From assembly GCA_027627225.1 (NCBI GenBank), contig JAPFQT010000168.1, forward strand, positions 158,501 to 222,500: a DNA stretch of 64,000 bases. Reading direction: 5' to 3'. Positions 27,701 through 42,700 of the stretch are shown one piece after another. The translations under genes and the position numbers were made by a program. Origin of the DNA: Congeria kusceri. Its lineage: Eukaryota > Mollusca > Bivalvia > Myida > Dreissenidae. The notes under the pieces were generated by a model. It ran no database searches, was not told the DNA's origin, and worked only from the letters and a program-made list of their open reading frames with translations. Numbering within the stretch: the stretch's first letter is position 1; the number at the start of each line of letters is the position of its first letter.

Positions 27701-30700
27701 ATGTATTCTCATGTACGCAGGCTTGTAATTGAGTGCATGATTTATTCTAATGTACTTTATGCTTGTTATTGAGTGCATGATTTATTCTAATGTACACAGG
27801 CTTGTATTGAGCGCATGATTTATTCTAATGTACGCATGCTGGTATTAAGAGCATATTTAATTATAATGTACTCATCATTGTAATTGAGTGCATGATTTAT
27901 TCTAATGTACGGATGCTTTTTATTGAGTGCATGATTTATTCTAATGTACGGATGCTTGTTATTGAGTGCATGATTTATTCTAATGTACGGATGCTTGTTA
28001 TTGAGTGCATGATTTATTCTAATGTACGCAGGCTTGTAATTGAGTGCTTGATTTATTCTCATGTACGGATGCTTTTTATTGAGTGCATGATTTATTCTAA
28101 TGTACGGATGCTTGTATTGAGCGCATGATTTATTCTAATGTACGCATGCTTGTATTAAGAGCATATTTAATTATAATGTACGCATCCTTGTAATTGAGTG
28201 CATGCTTTATTCTAATGTACGGATGCTTGTTATTGAGTGCATGATTTATTCTAATGTACGCAGGCTTGTACGTATTGAGTGTATGATTTATTCAAACGTA
28301 CGCAGGCTTGTACGTATCGAGTGCTTGATTTATTCTAATGTACGCAGGCTTGTACGTATTGAGTGCTGATTTGTTCTAATGTACGCAGGCTTGTAAGTAT
28401 TTTTGGCATTATTTATTCTAATGTACGCAGGCTTGTACGTATTGAGTGCATGATTTATTTTAACGTACGCAGGCTTGTACGTATTAAGTGCATGATTTAT
28501 TCTAGTGTACGAAGGCTTGTACGTATTGATTGCATGATTTATTCTAATGTAAGCATGCTTGTAATTTAGTGCAAGTTTTAATATAATGTACGCAGGCTTG
28601 TATGTACTAAGGGCATGATTTATTCTAATGCACACAGGCTTGTATTGAGTGCATAATTTATTTTAGTGTACGCCTGCTTGCTGTATTGAGTGCATGTTTT
28701 ATTATAATGTACGCATGCTTGTATTGAGTGCATGTTTTATTCTAATGTGCACATGCTTGTATTGAGTGCATGATTTAATCTCATGTACGCATGCTTTTAT
28801 TCAGTGCATGTTTTATTTTCATGTACGCATCCTTGTATTGAGTGCATGTTTTATTCAAATGTATACATATTTGTATTGAGTGCATGATTTATTATAATGT
28901 GCACATGCTTGTAATTGAGTGCATGATTTATTCTAATGTACGCATGCTTGCAATGAGTGCAAGTTTTAATCTGTTGTGAGCTTGTTTGTAATGGAGTGCT
29001 TGTTCTATTATGTTGTACGATGCTTGTAATTGAGTGCATGTTTTATTCTGTTGTACGCATGTTTGTAATTGAGTGCGTGTTTTATTCTGTTGTACGCATG
29101 CTTGTAATTGAGTTCTGTTTTATTCTACGCATGGTTGTATTGAGTGCCGGTTTTATTATTATGTACGCATGCTTTTATTGTGTGCATGTTTTATTCTGGT
29201 GTACGCATGCTTGAATTGAGTGCATGATTTATTCTGGTGTACGCATGCTTGTATTGAGTGCAGGTTTTATTAATATGTACGCATGCTTGTGTTGAGTGCA
29301 TGATTTATTTTGTATAGACATGCTGTCGAATAACCCACGGCCGGAAGTTTGAGTGCGTAGAGATAAAGTACGAGTCTGAAGCGTGTGCTAATGTATTAGG
29401 TCCTCCCATGATTGTTGCAGAATAACCTATACTTGATTTTCTTCTTTGTTTATACAAAGGTTGGCGCGCGCCGTGTTTGAATTCAATTTTGTGCGCATGC
29501 TAGCATCATTGGGTGCATGGTTTATTCACGTTCACGCATGCTTGTATTTAGTACGTCTTTCATATGCTTGCACAAACTCCTGTACTGAGTGCTTGCTTTG
29601 TTTTCTTGCAAGTAAGGTTTTATTGTGACCTTGGTTTATAACCCTACATTTAATGTTTGTGTCTAGTTGCTTGTCGATTGATTTAGCAGCATTCTGCTGA
29701 TTTTTGTTGTATTATCTTGTATACTTATATACACGTAAACAAGTTTCCGTCGTATGTGCTATAATTATGATTCGTTTACATGCATTCATTTACATTAAAT
29801 TTGTACAAATTTTTGAACTATAGCCAATGCGTTCCATTATCAAATTTAATGGCATTTCCAACACACATTGTGTAGCACATTTTATTAATTTAGTTTGTCG
29901 ATATACTTTTACTTTATTCAGAAAAGTACATAAAACAAAGCGATAAACGTTCAGTCCTGCAGTTTAGATTTACATCTTATAAAAACTGAACGTTAACTTC
30001 ACACAAATGTGTAGATTCGCATACGCCGCCAAAGATACACCTACCGCTTGAGCTGTCACAGACGTCATTAGCACAGTTGGGACACGATCCGCTGCAGTCG
30101 TGTTTGTAGTGGAAAGGCAAGCATCCATCCCGACATGTGCCGTCCTGTTGGAGTACACGAGTACACCCATAAACTTGTTTGGTCCAATTTACTGTTATTT
30201 GATGTCAATGAGACTTGTTGGAACTGTCTGTATCAGCTATTCATTTCACAAAAACAACAACGCATTTGATATCAAACCAATACAAAAGATGTATTGCAAA
30301 AACAATACATGCGATGCAAAACTATTTGGTATTTATGTATAGGTACTAAAGTAAAATGTGAAGATCTAGGCTGGTATACTAGTATTGACCATATAAAAAC
30401 TGACAATCGTTGAAAGGTAATTTTAAAAGCTAATTATCTTGAGGTTTTGAGAAAGTACAGTTTTTTACCCAATAAGTGTGATTACATTGCGCTAAGTCGT
30501 TGATAGAGCGGGCGCGCGGGCGGTGGGCAGATGGCGGCGTCAAACTTTACTTTCCACTCAATAATTCAAGAAAGAATTGAGATATTTAAATGAAACTCCA
30601 TATACCTTAAATCAATACCTCGCTTGGGATTGCATATGGATTTGGTGGGGTTGGGTCAAGGTCGCTGTTTCTATAGATACCTGACATCAAGACCTCGCTT

Positions 30701-33700
30701 TTGGATTGCATATGGAGTCGGTATCAAGGTCAACGCTACTAAAATAGAAATATGGTTCTGATCAATAACTGGATAAATCATTGAGATATTATAATGAACC
30801 TTTATATATGTATACATTATTGTGAGACCTCAATCGGGATTGCATATGGGGTAAGGTCAAGGTCAATGTTAATACAAATAGACAACAGTCATGTTTAGGC
30901 ATTACTTTCGAAAAATTTGGGTTTTCGTGGAAAGTTCACGTTTTTTGTTTAAAGTTATATAGGAGACCGGATGATATATAAGTTTATAAAGGTTTCTTGA
31001 TTGTTTTGCAAAAGAAAACAATTACAATGTTTTATATCTAAGTGTAACGATTGATTTTTGTTTGTGTTTAGCACTCAGTTATGCACATACCGATATATTG
31101 CAAAATCTGGCTCTACTTGATTCCATACAATTGATACCGCATGTGAACTGACATAGAGGTCCCCAGTAATCCGGCTTGCAAACTGTGCATCTGCAGTTTA
31201 AGTAAACAATGGAGTATTTGTATTTTACCGTCCCAATGCCAATTTTAGGACTACTTTTACTATGTTTTTATAGGAACATTTAAACAAAATCTATAGTAAT
31301 CTCAATAAAACAAGCGCACTGCTATTTTTGACTTTCGGTTTCTGTACGCATTTGACTTGTTTTCAAATTATTTTTATAAAAACATCAACTTTAGACCAAG
31401 TTTTACTTATTCTAAATGAATGGAATTTTACTAACAAAACAGAACATAAGCGTACATGATTTCTCTATAGATGGGCACACCTTATGAAGTAGGCAATGCG
31501 TTAAATAGGTTACACAAACCACTTACACGAACGTGTATCTATCACACTGGGCACAGTTGGCCATTCCGGTGGTGGCGTCACAGGCAATCTCACACATGTC
31601 ACCCCGGTAACCAGGTTTGCATCCGTTAATACACGTGCCTTGATAAAAAAGAATCGTTTCCGTCATCATCCTGTTCATCCATGTAACATTTCCAGTCCAC
31701 TGGTGTTTATGCATCTTACACTCATATCACGGAGACACGTACAGAATGAATTAAAGGGGCATCGTGGGAAAACCGGTCTTAATGCATGTGCGTAAAGTGT
31801 CGTTCCAAGTCCGCACAGGCTAATCCAGGACGGCACTTTCCGCTTTTATAGTATATTACAGACTGCTCAGGCTAATCCGGGACGACACTTTACGCACATG
31901 CATTAAGACCGGTTTTTCCTGGACGCACCTGCTTTAGTTTTGCAGTTCAACTTTAAAATACAGTCGCAGACTGATTTTTGTGAAAAAAATCTGTTATACA
32001 CGAAATAAATGTATTTTTTACATACTTCCACCAAATGTGATAAGAAAATATTAAAATAAGACGATCGGTTGCATAACTGAAAGAAATATAATGTATTTTG
32101 CTTGTTAAAAGACGTTATTAAATTATTATACTAAATTAAATTATCGCCTGTATAAAAGCATGTAGTAATGTATCAGCCTTAATACCGTTCTGCAGACATA
32201 TGGCCCCGGTGTTATGCAGACAGTTACTGTTGCAGAATGTGCAGTTTATGCCGTATCTCCCGTCCACGCAGTCAGCACATGTGAGATTATTAGTGGGTTC
32301 GTTGTAGGCACAGGTGTTGCAGCTGAAACCAGGGGAGATGAAATGGTTCATAATAAAATGTCACAAATTCAACAAAATCTTATTTGGAATATCAAAAGCG
32401 ATAAGTCTCTGTTACGTATTTGTATATGAAGTTATTTGGCATTTGTGAACATGAATATGCTTGGCCATGGTCCAGAGAGCGACAGTTAAAACATTGATAT
32501 AATTATTATGTTTATATTAACGAATCTTCGAAATAAAGTAAACGAGTAGCAGGATTAACATGTTCTGTTAGTCACAAATTTTCTTCATTCATTATAACGC
32601 CCACATGTTCATATTCATATATGTTCGTGTATTATTCCTAAATATATGATTTGTCAACTGACCGTGATTATGACTTCATTGATATTAACTTGTTGTGCAG
32701 TCACACATTATTAAAGGCTACTGACCGAACAGTGCTAGTATTCATGTACATTGTACCTGCTTCATTGTGTTTACACACATGTTTTTGACATGCTTACTTG
32801 GCGATGTTGCATAATCGTTGACATTTGCTACCGAGATAGTTCAGTTCACATCCATGGAAGCAGCTACCGGTAGTTGGGTCACATCTGAAAAATTCGTGTT
32901 TTGCTTACGAATAACACCAGTATTTTAATAATAAGGCATGCTTCATTTACGATTCTTAACATTTCTAAACGAAATTTAAAAAAAAGTTAAAAGTATAAAA
33001 CACCAATTGTCTGAATATCATTGAAATAATTAGCTCGTGCGTCTCACCTCTCAGTTCCATTGGCTGGTGCTTGACACGTGGTACCACATTGGTCACATGA
33101 ATTCTGGTAGAGAAACCAGCCTGGTTTGCATACAGAGCAAATCTGGTCTGAAACGGTGATTTAAATCAAGTTTGCAAAATATCTCAAGTATTATATCTTT
33201 TGAGAAAGAAGAAACAGGTGGATGTACACTGTTGTGAAACATTACGTCATAACAAAATACTTTCTTAGTGCCTACATACACACTGAAGACACAGGTCGAT
33301 CTGTCATTACGATTACTCCGATATACAGTTCAATAGCTGTTCTACTTAGGCTTGATGACCATTGGCTACTTGCAATGTACTGATCTAAGAAAATATACAT
33401 GGTCACAAATTACTGTTATTACTCACTGTTAGTCCCAGAACAAGAATTGCAGCCTTGGTTCTGGCAGCACTGACCCCTGTTGGTCGTAGGATACCATCCT
33501 CTCGCACAATTTGTACATTCTACAGTGGCACTTCCTTGGACTGCACGACACTCGTCGCAACTCTATAAATAAATGTACAGCTTTTTAAATTAAAATCATA
33601 ATGACAACTGGAAATAAATGCTAGTCTATAAATGCACTTTCAATACACTGTTTCAAATTAATCACAAGTACTTTCAGTACGTAATTAGTTTACAAAATGA

Positions 33701-36700
33701 TTCCGAAATGTTTAATTCAGCATTTTATGTTATTTTGACTTTGTACCAAAAATTATTAGAGAATACTATGTTACTGTTGAAAATCGAAAAGTTTATCTCG
33801 CGAGGCTTAGACAACCGGAAGCGGGAGTCCTGGCGAAATATACTCGAATAATACTGTTAACAATAAAAATAACCTTCAAAGTCAACAAAGACACAACTAT
33901 AAAATCTATGATCTAAAAATAAATCAATAAACATTAAATGACCATGACATTCCTGGTCGTTTAAAAAATAATCTTAAACGAAGCACATTTATAACTGCAA
34001 TTTAATTTCATTGTTTTGGAAAGCATGTTTTGTGTATTTTAAATGCAATGTATGTAAATTATCTTCCAATAACTGACCAGAAAATGCGATCAGTAAAAGT
34101 AAACAATGACGACCGTATCGTGTTAGAAAACATAGTCCATGCACGCGACAGGTATATTTCCACAATGTGCAATACAGCTAATCCATGTATGGGGTGTTAT
34201 TCCGTCAGTGCCGGTGAGAAGGGGGGCTAAAAATGTTATTTATTAACATCAAATATTAATGGAAAATAAAACATTCAACAACATGCTATATGAACGTTGC
34301 TTACGAGTTTATACTAAATTTAACGTATTTGGAGATAGGATCTTTTCATTAAAACAATATGTATAACAGGTCAATGTGTTTAGGTTAAATGCATGTCAAA
34401 GAACAATACATATTATTACTGAGTTGCAAAGAAATGTTAATAGTAAAATGATAATAACTTCAAAACGCTGACATTTACGTCTAATTATATTTTGTATTAA
34501 TAAAACATAATGTTCGGCTGGATATTAAACGAGTGTTCAATTTTATTTAAGAAATAGCAAAAATTAATTTGTTGAACAAAATAAGCATCCATTTACTGGC
34601 AATATGTCTGCACATTTTGTACATTTGGGACCAAGGTAGCCCGCATAACAGCCCTCGTACACACACGACTGGTTAACAAAACAAGCGCGGAATCCGGCAA
34701 CGTCCTTATAACAACCTGAAATCGAAACAGTATTTTTCGGATGCGAACATATTTTCTACATACACAAATTATGTATGCTACTAAGAATACGGTGAATTTA
34801 AAAGTATTATTGTCCCATCCTATAATCGGTTTAATGATTTGACAATTTTTCTTCGCAGGTGGAAGAAAATAGGTGACGGATAACAAAATGTTTTACAATT
34901 CACATTGGCATAACGGGTGGAAAACCTTTATATTATTTTGGAAGTTTGTATTTGTACGACTCGGAGATGAAACAAATTATTTTGTATGCTACAATTTGTA
35001 TCTGAGAGTTAACTACCTATGTATTATGTTTGTAGTTAAATTGTACGACACGATGAAATACAGTGTCTAGCAAATAACGTTATTAACAATACATACCAAC
35101 ACTACAACAAGCAGTCTGATTGACGTTTAAGGCGTAGCCATCAAAACATAAAGTGCATTTATGTACTCCGGATTGTACGGAGCACGTAGTACAGTTTTGG
35201 GGACATTCTGAAAACAAAAAGAAATACCCGATTTGAAATAAAGATATAATCGATAGGTAGTATCAATATTTATCCCCCAGTCAGAGCGGTGGGGGGTGGC
35301 GGGGGGGGTAGCGGCGGCGATTCCAGGAGAAATTGAATAATTGAAGTGGGATCTAATTGGGGAGGGGGGGGGCAATATTACCGGGAAGTAAATTCCGAAC
35401 AAAGTATGTTTCCCGGGACCCGGAATCAATTTGCGTGTCAATTTCCAGCCTGTCGGGAATTGCTATCAGTCTTAAGACCCTTATATGCCCACCGCTCCCC
35501 ACCCCACCCCCACCCACCCGGGAGATAATATTGCTAGGTGCATTACGGGCACAAAAACGACGCTTTGAAAATAAATACAAACACTACAATATGTTTTGTA
35601 TTGCTGTTTCTTCATTTATCTGGCTTTTACAGACAAAAATAATATTGGAGTATTAATTTTACATTTTCTCGATTTCCTCCACACTATGCGTTTCAATTAC
35701 ACTCCATATAACACAGTGCACTATTGCTATTATAATTATAATTATTATTATTATTATTATTATTATTATTGTTATTATTATTATTATTATTATTATGTGT
35801 AGTAGTATTATTAGTATCATTATTAACTTTTAAACGGTTCATAGGTAAAATCTCACAGAGATTGAATGAGGCTTGTCAAGGAAAAAATTTGGGCTTAATG
35901 GATGCTCTTAAAGTGTCGTCCCGGATCAGCCGCACATTCTAATCTGGGACGGCACTTTCTGCTTTTATGGTATTTTCTGTTTCAAGGAAATCTCTTCTAA
36001 ACATAAATCCACTGTAGGTGGAAAGTGCCGTCCTGGATTAGCCTTTGCGGAATGCACATGCATTAAGTCCGGTTTTCCCACGACAGGGCTCTATATTTAA
36101 TATAGGTCTATACTATTTTGCAAGTAGGTTGTTATAAGAACTGACATCAAACGAGTTGGCTGGGTAATAATATAATATATATTTGTCAGCATATAATTTA
36201 TTTGTTAAAAACCCGAGTATTAAATGTGTCACAACAGGGGGTCGGACTTTTTTCAACATTGGGGTGGCGAGAGGGTGGGGGTCTTGAACTTCCAGATTTA
36301 TACCTTTTATAATGCATTGCAATGAGTATAATATAGCATTTTAGACTATTTCAGGGACTGTATTATAGTGACTATAATTTATCTTCATAATAGACCTGCA
36401 AAGCAGTATTTTGTCAATTGCCGTCCATTTCATGAAAACGAAGTTTAATAATTATTGTTTATGTTAATCAAGTATCTAGACTGTATCAGTCAAGACAGCT
36501 TGAAAATTAAATTTAACGGTTGCGTTGCAAGTGCTTAAAGACAGTTCATGTGTGATTGACATCGACACCAAACGTTGAAATGTTAAAGTTTATCGTTGTG
36601 AAAATCTCAAAAATGCGCCACTGTAGAAAAGATATGACCTTCGACCGAGATCATAAAGAAAGAGCTCTTTATGGCAAGTTGTTGAGTCGATGAACAGAAT

Positions 36701-39700
36701 ACTGTCAAAGAAATATGTCGGTTCATTAGCATCCAGTCGTCACGATGTTGGGGTCATCGTGGACCAGTACTGTAATACGAGTTTAAAAACTGTCAATTAA
36801 TGTCATTAATACCGTCTCCGTGGCCTAGTGGTCAGGGCGTTCTCCTACGGAGCGGGAGGTCCAAGGTTCGAGTGCTACACAGGGCGAGTTCTGATATGGC
36901 CGGTTGCCTACCCAGCAGCTAGTTAAATCAAGGGGTACCGATTGCCTTCCTGCCAAGCGCCCGGCATATAGGATAAGAATCGGGAGTAAAGATGTTCATC
37001 AGTAAAGGTGTCTCATAAGTCAAAACTGGCTGGCCCTTAATCGAGAGGGGTGACACTATAATAAACAAACACTTTTTGAATGCTATAGGATCGAGTTTCA
37101 TACTTTGCTGGAGAAACGCTGTCATAGAGTATGACCTAACCGTAAACAAGTGTTTGTAAAAAGTTGATAATCTATCAATCAAGCAAGTGAACTCCAACTT
37201 TATATTGTCAATGTTTTATGTCATTACTTTGCTGTATCATGATTTTTTTTGTTAGGGTTTTTTCGCGATTTTTAACAGTATTTCAGTCATACCACGGATG
37301 TCAGTTAACCTACTCACACGTTTACTGGGCAAGCTTAGCCGATTAAAGGGGTTTAACAGTACAAAGTGCACATACCTATGCCAGTAACTGACAACTGCCC
37401 TACTTGAATCTGAGATAGGGGGAGAATGGCTGTAGAAGAAATTTCATGACCAAACCCCACACATATTATGTGGTCGGGCTGGGTTTTGAACTCACGATCC
37501 CCGATTGACAGCACAGCGCTCTGCCAACAGAGCTAGCCTGGGCCAGTGCGGTATCATGTCTTACTACTTGAAATTAGTATAATTTGCAATACCTATAGAT
37601 ATTACGTTTGGTAAAATTCGGTAAAATGTTATAAAATTGTTTATTATATATATTTTATTAAGGAAATAATTCTTGGTTTATCGATGTTTATCGGGCAATA
37701 AACAACGATTTTGAGTTCTGATGCGTAGAAATTAAATATCGAGGGCGTTAACCGAGTTGTTTAATAGCCACGCATCAAAACGTCAAAGACTTGTTTATTG
37801 GTCGATACACAACGACAATACAAAAATTATTTTAATTCTAACATGATTTAACATATGTTTTTGATATTGTAACTGGAACTACTTTTTATTACGCTCCGCT
37901 CAGAATTGGTACTTCTTTATGAGTTGCTTATGAGTAGTTTAACAGCGATAATATTGTTCTGGTGCTAAATAACTAAAAAATTAATGTATTCGAAACAGGT
38001 AACCAATACCCAATCAAACAAACGCCATGTATGAGGAGAATTTAGTATTCTGCAACAGGTACATACGGAATATTACGTTAGTCAATCTTCCAAGAGTATG
38101 TATTAGTCGAGTGGTTTGTGTGATGACGTATTCCATCGAGTGTGATACGAAATAACGCAAGCAACGAGACTAATATACTATTGGAACAACTACCAGCGTA
38201 ATATTCCTTTCATTATATACCACGATAAACTTTAAATGTGCATTTACCTCATTTAATTTGTTTTAAAACTACAATAATGACTAATCATTGTAGGCATTGA
38301 TTATATTTGTTTACATGACTCAATGATGACGTCATTAAAAAAGTAGTCCATCTATATAATACGGGATCGGGAAAATAGCCAGTAGCATATTACGGGATTT
38401 TTTTCTGTCCACGAGCATCACACCGATTGATAAAGCATGTATTTTGTTAAGATTTAAAACACGTATATAATGCAGAACGATATTACTTATTTTCCTATAA
38501 ATTGACAATATCTGGGCCGGTATTCACAAAGCTCCTATGGGAAATATTAACTCAAGTTGCACTTAAGTGAAAAATTCAGATCAAATTTAATATGTAAAAT
38601 CCAATGATTTCTGCTTACAAAAAGGTAAACGACTTAACATCAAAGCAATTTTAACTGGTTTAAAAATTTAAATGTAAACATAATAATACAGGAAACTGCA
38701 ACAGACTTAATAAATTATTTGATTTACGAAATTAACTTAAGTTCTTTCCTAAGGAGCTTGTGAATACGGGCCCATGATATATATTTCTTTTAAACGTTAA
38801 GATGCGAGTCTTTCCTATGGAGCTTCGTGAATACGGGCCCATGATATATATTTCTTAAACATTAAGACGCGAGTCTTTCCTATGGAGCCTTGTGAATACG
38901 GGCCCATGATATATATTTCTCAAACATTAAGATGCGAGTCATTCCTAAGGAGCTTTGTGAATACGGGCCCATGATATATATTTCTCAAACATTAAGCTGC
39001 GAGTCTTTCCTATGGAGCTTTGTGAATACGGGCCTATTATATATATTTCTCAAACATGAAGACGCGAGTCTTTCCTATGGAGTCTTGTGAATACGGGCCC
39101 ATGATATATATTTCTTAAACATTAAGACGCGAGTCTTTCCTATGGAGCCTTGTGAATACGGGCCCATGATATATATTTCTCAAACATGAAGACGCGAGTT
39201 TTTCCTAAGGAGCCTTGTGAATACGGGCCAATGATATATATTTCTTAAACATTAAGACGCGAGTCTTTCCTATGGAGCCTTGTGAATACGGGCACATGAT
39301 ATATATTTCTCAAACATTAAGACGCGAGTCTTTCCTATGGAGCCTTGTGAATACGGGCCCATGATATATATATCTCAAATATTAAGATGCGAGTCTTTCC
39401 TATGGAGCCTTGTGAATACGGGCCCATGATATATATTTCTTAAACATTAAGACGCGAGTCTTTCCTATGGAGCCTTGTTAATACGGGCCCATGATATATA
39501 TTTCTTAAACATTAAGATGCGAGTCTTTCCTATGGAGCCTTGTGAATACGGGCCCATGATATATATTTCTTAAACATTAAGACGGGAGTCTTTCCTATGG
39601 AGCCTTGTGAATACGGGCCCAAGATATATATTTCTTAAACATTAAGCTGCGAGTCTTTCCTATGGAGCCTTGTGAATACGGGCCCATGATATATATTTCT

Positions 39701-42700
39701 TAAACATTAAGACGCGAGTCTTTCCTATGGAGCCTTGTGAATACGGGCCCATGATATATATTTCTCAAACATTAAGATGCGAGTCTTTCCTATGGAGCCT
39801 TGTGAATACGGGCCCATAATATTTATTTCTTAAACATTAAGACGCGAGTCTTTCCTATGGAGCCTTGTGAATACGGGCCCATGATATATATTTCTTTTAA
39901 ACATTAAGCTGCGAGTCTTTCCTATGGAGCTTTGTGAATACGGGCCCATGATATATATTTCTTTTAAACATTAAGATGCGAGTCTTTCCTATGGAGCCTT
40001 GTGAATACGGGCCCATGATATATATTTCTTAAACATTAAGACGGGAGTCTTTCCTATGGAGCCTTGTGAATACGGGCCCAAGATATATATTTCTTAAACA
40101 TTAAGCTGCGAGTCTTTCCTATGGAGCCTTGTGAATACGGGCCCATGATATATATTTCTTAAACATTAAGACGCGAGTCTTTCCTATGGAGCCTTGTGAA
40201 TACGGGCCCATGATATATATTTCTCAAACATTAAGATGCGAGTCTTTCCTATGGAGCCTTGTGAATACGGGCCCATAATATTTATTTCTTAAACATTAAG
40301 ACGCGAGTCTTTCCTATGGAGCCTTGTGAATACGGGCCCATGATATATATTTCTTTTAAACATTAAGCTGCGAGTCTTTCCTATGGAGCTTTGTGAATAC
40401 GGGCCCATGATATATATTTCTTTTAAACATTAAGACGCGAGTCTTTCCTAAGGAGCTTTGTGAATACGGGCCCATGATATATATTTCTTAAACATTAAGA
40501 CGCGAGTCTTTCCTATGGAGCCTCGTGAATACGGGCCGATGATATATATTTCTCAAACATTAAGACGCGAGTCTTTCCTATGGAGCCTTGTGAATACGGG
40601 TCCATGATATATATTTCTCAAACATTAATCTGCGAGTCTTTCCTATGGAGGCTTGTGAATACGGGCCCATGATATATATTTCTTAAACATTAAGCTGCGA
40701 GTCTTTCCGATGGAGCTTCGTGAATACGGGCCCATGATATATATTTTTTAAACATTAAGACGCGAGTCTTTCCTAAGGAGCTTTGTGAATACGGGCCCAT
40801 GATATATATTTCTCAAACATTAAGATGCGAGTCTTTCCTATGGAGCCTTGTGAATACGGGCCCATGATATATATTTCTCAAACATTAAGATGCGAGTCTT
40901 TCCTAAGGAGCCTTGTGAATACGGGCCCATGATATATATTTCTTTTAAACATTAAGCTGCGAGTATTTCCTATGGAGCCATGTGAATACGGGCCCATGAT
41001 ATATATTCCTCAAACATTAAGATGCGAGTCTTTCCAATGGAGCTTTGTGAATACGGGCCCATGATATATATTTCTTAAACATTAAGATGCGAGTCTTTCC
41101 TATGGAGCCTTGTGAATACGGGCCCATGATATATATTTCTTAAACATTAAGACGCGAGTCTTTCCTATGGAGCCTTGTGAATACGGGCCCATGATATTTA
41201 TTTCTTAAACATTAAGATGCGAGTCTTTCCTATGGAGCTTTGTGAATACGGGCCCATGATGCATATTTCTTAAACATTAAGACGCGAGTCTTTCCTACGG
41301 AGCTTTGTGAATACGGGCCCATGATATATATTTCTTTTAAACATTAAGACGCGAGTCTTTCCTAAGGAGCTTTGTGAATACGGGCCCATGATATATATGT
41401 CTTAAACATTAAGACGCGAGTCTTTCCTATGGAGCCTTGTGAATAAGGGCCCATGACATATATTTCTCAAACATTAAGACGCGAGTCTTTCCTATGGAGC
41501 CTTGTGAATACGGGCCCATGTTATATATTTCTTAAACATTAAGATGCGAGTCTTTCCTAAGGAGCTTTGTGAATATGGGCCCATGATATATATTTCTCAA
41601 ACATTAAGCTGCGAGTCTGTCCTATGGAGCCTTGTGAATACGGGCCCATGATATATATTTCTTAAACATTAAGCTGCGAGTCTTTCCTATGGAGCTTTGT
41701 GAATACGGGCCCATGATATATATTTCTTAAACATTAAGACGCGAGTCTTTCCTGAGGAGCATTGTGAATACGTGCCCAAGATATATATTTCTCAAACATT
41801 AAGACGCGAGTCTTTCCTATGGAGCCTTGTGAATATGGGCCCATGATATATATTTCTCAAACATTAAGATGCGAGTCTTTCCTAAGGAGCCTTGTGAATA
41901 CGGGCCCATGATATATATTTCTTTTAAACATTAAGCTGCGAGTCTTTCCTATGAAGCCTTGTGAATACGGCCCATGATATATATTTCTTAAACATTAAGC
42001 TGCGAGTCTTTCCTATGGAGCTTTGTGAATACGGGCCCATGATATATATTTCTTAAACATTAAGATGCGAGTTTTTCCTATGGAGCCTTGTGAATCCGGG
42101 CCCATGATATATATTTCTTTTAAACATTAAGCTGCGAGTCTTTCCTATGGAGCCTTGTGAATACGGGCCAATGATATATATTTCTTTTAAACATTAAGAT
42201 GTGAGTCTTTCCTAAGGAGCCTTGTGAATACGGGCCCATGATATATATTTCTCAAACATTAAGATGCGAGTCTTTCCTATGGAGCCTTGTGAATACGGGC
42301 CCATGATATATATTTCTCAAACATTAAGATGCGAATTTTTCCTAAGGAGCCTTGTGAATACGGGCCCATGATATATATTTCTCAAACATTAATATGCGAG
42401 TCTTTCCTAAGGAGCCTTGTGAATACGAGCCCATGATATATATTTCTCAAACATTAAGATGCGAGTCTTTCATATGGAGCCTTGTGAATACGGGCCCATG
42501 ATATATATTTCTTAAACATTAAGCCGCGAGTCTTTCCTATGGAGCCTTGTGAATACGGGCCCATGATATATATTTCTCAAACATTAAGATGCGAGTCTTT
42601 CCTATGGAGCCTTGTGAATACGGGCCCATGATATATATTTCTTAAACATTAAGACGCGAGTCTTTCCTATGGAGCCTTGTGAATACGGGCCCATGATATA

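Noticed and set aside
24430..29330. CRISPR-like array
   Set aside because: Units follow head to tail without unique spacers, and the genome is clearly animal.
36811..36890. Functional tRNA gene
   Set aside because: Box A and B are present but the molecule cannot close a proper acceptor stem and continues into a SINE body.
37470..37546. Functional tRNA gene on minus
   Set aside because: tRNA-like head of a SINE with conserved body and tail; no proper tRNA 3' end.
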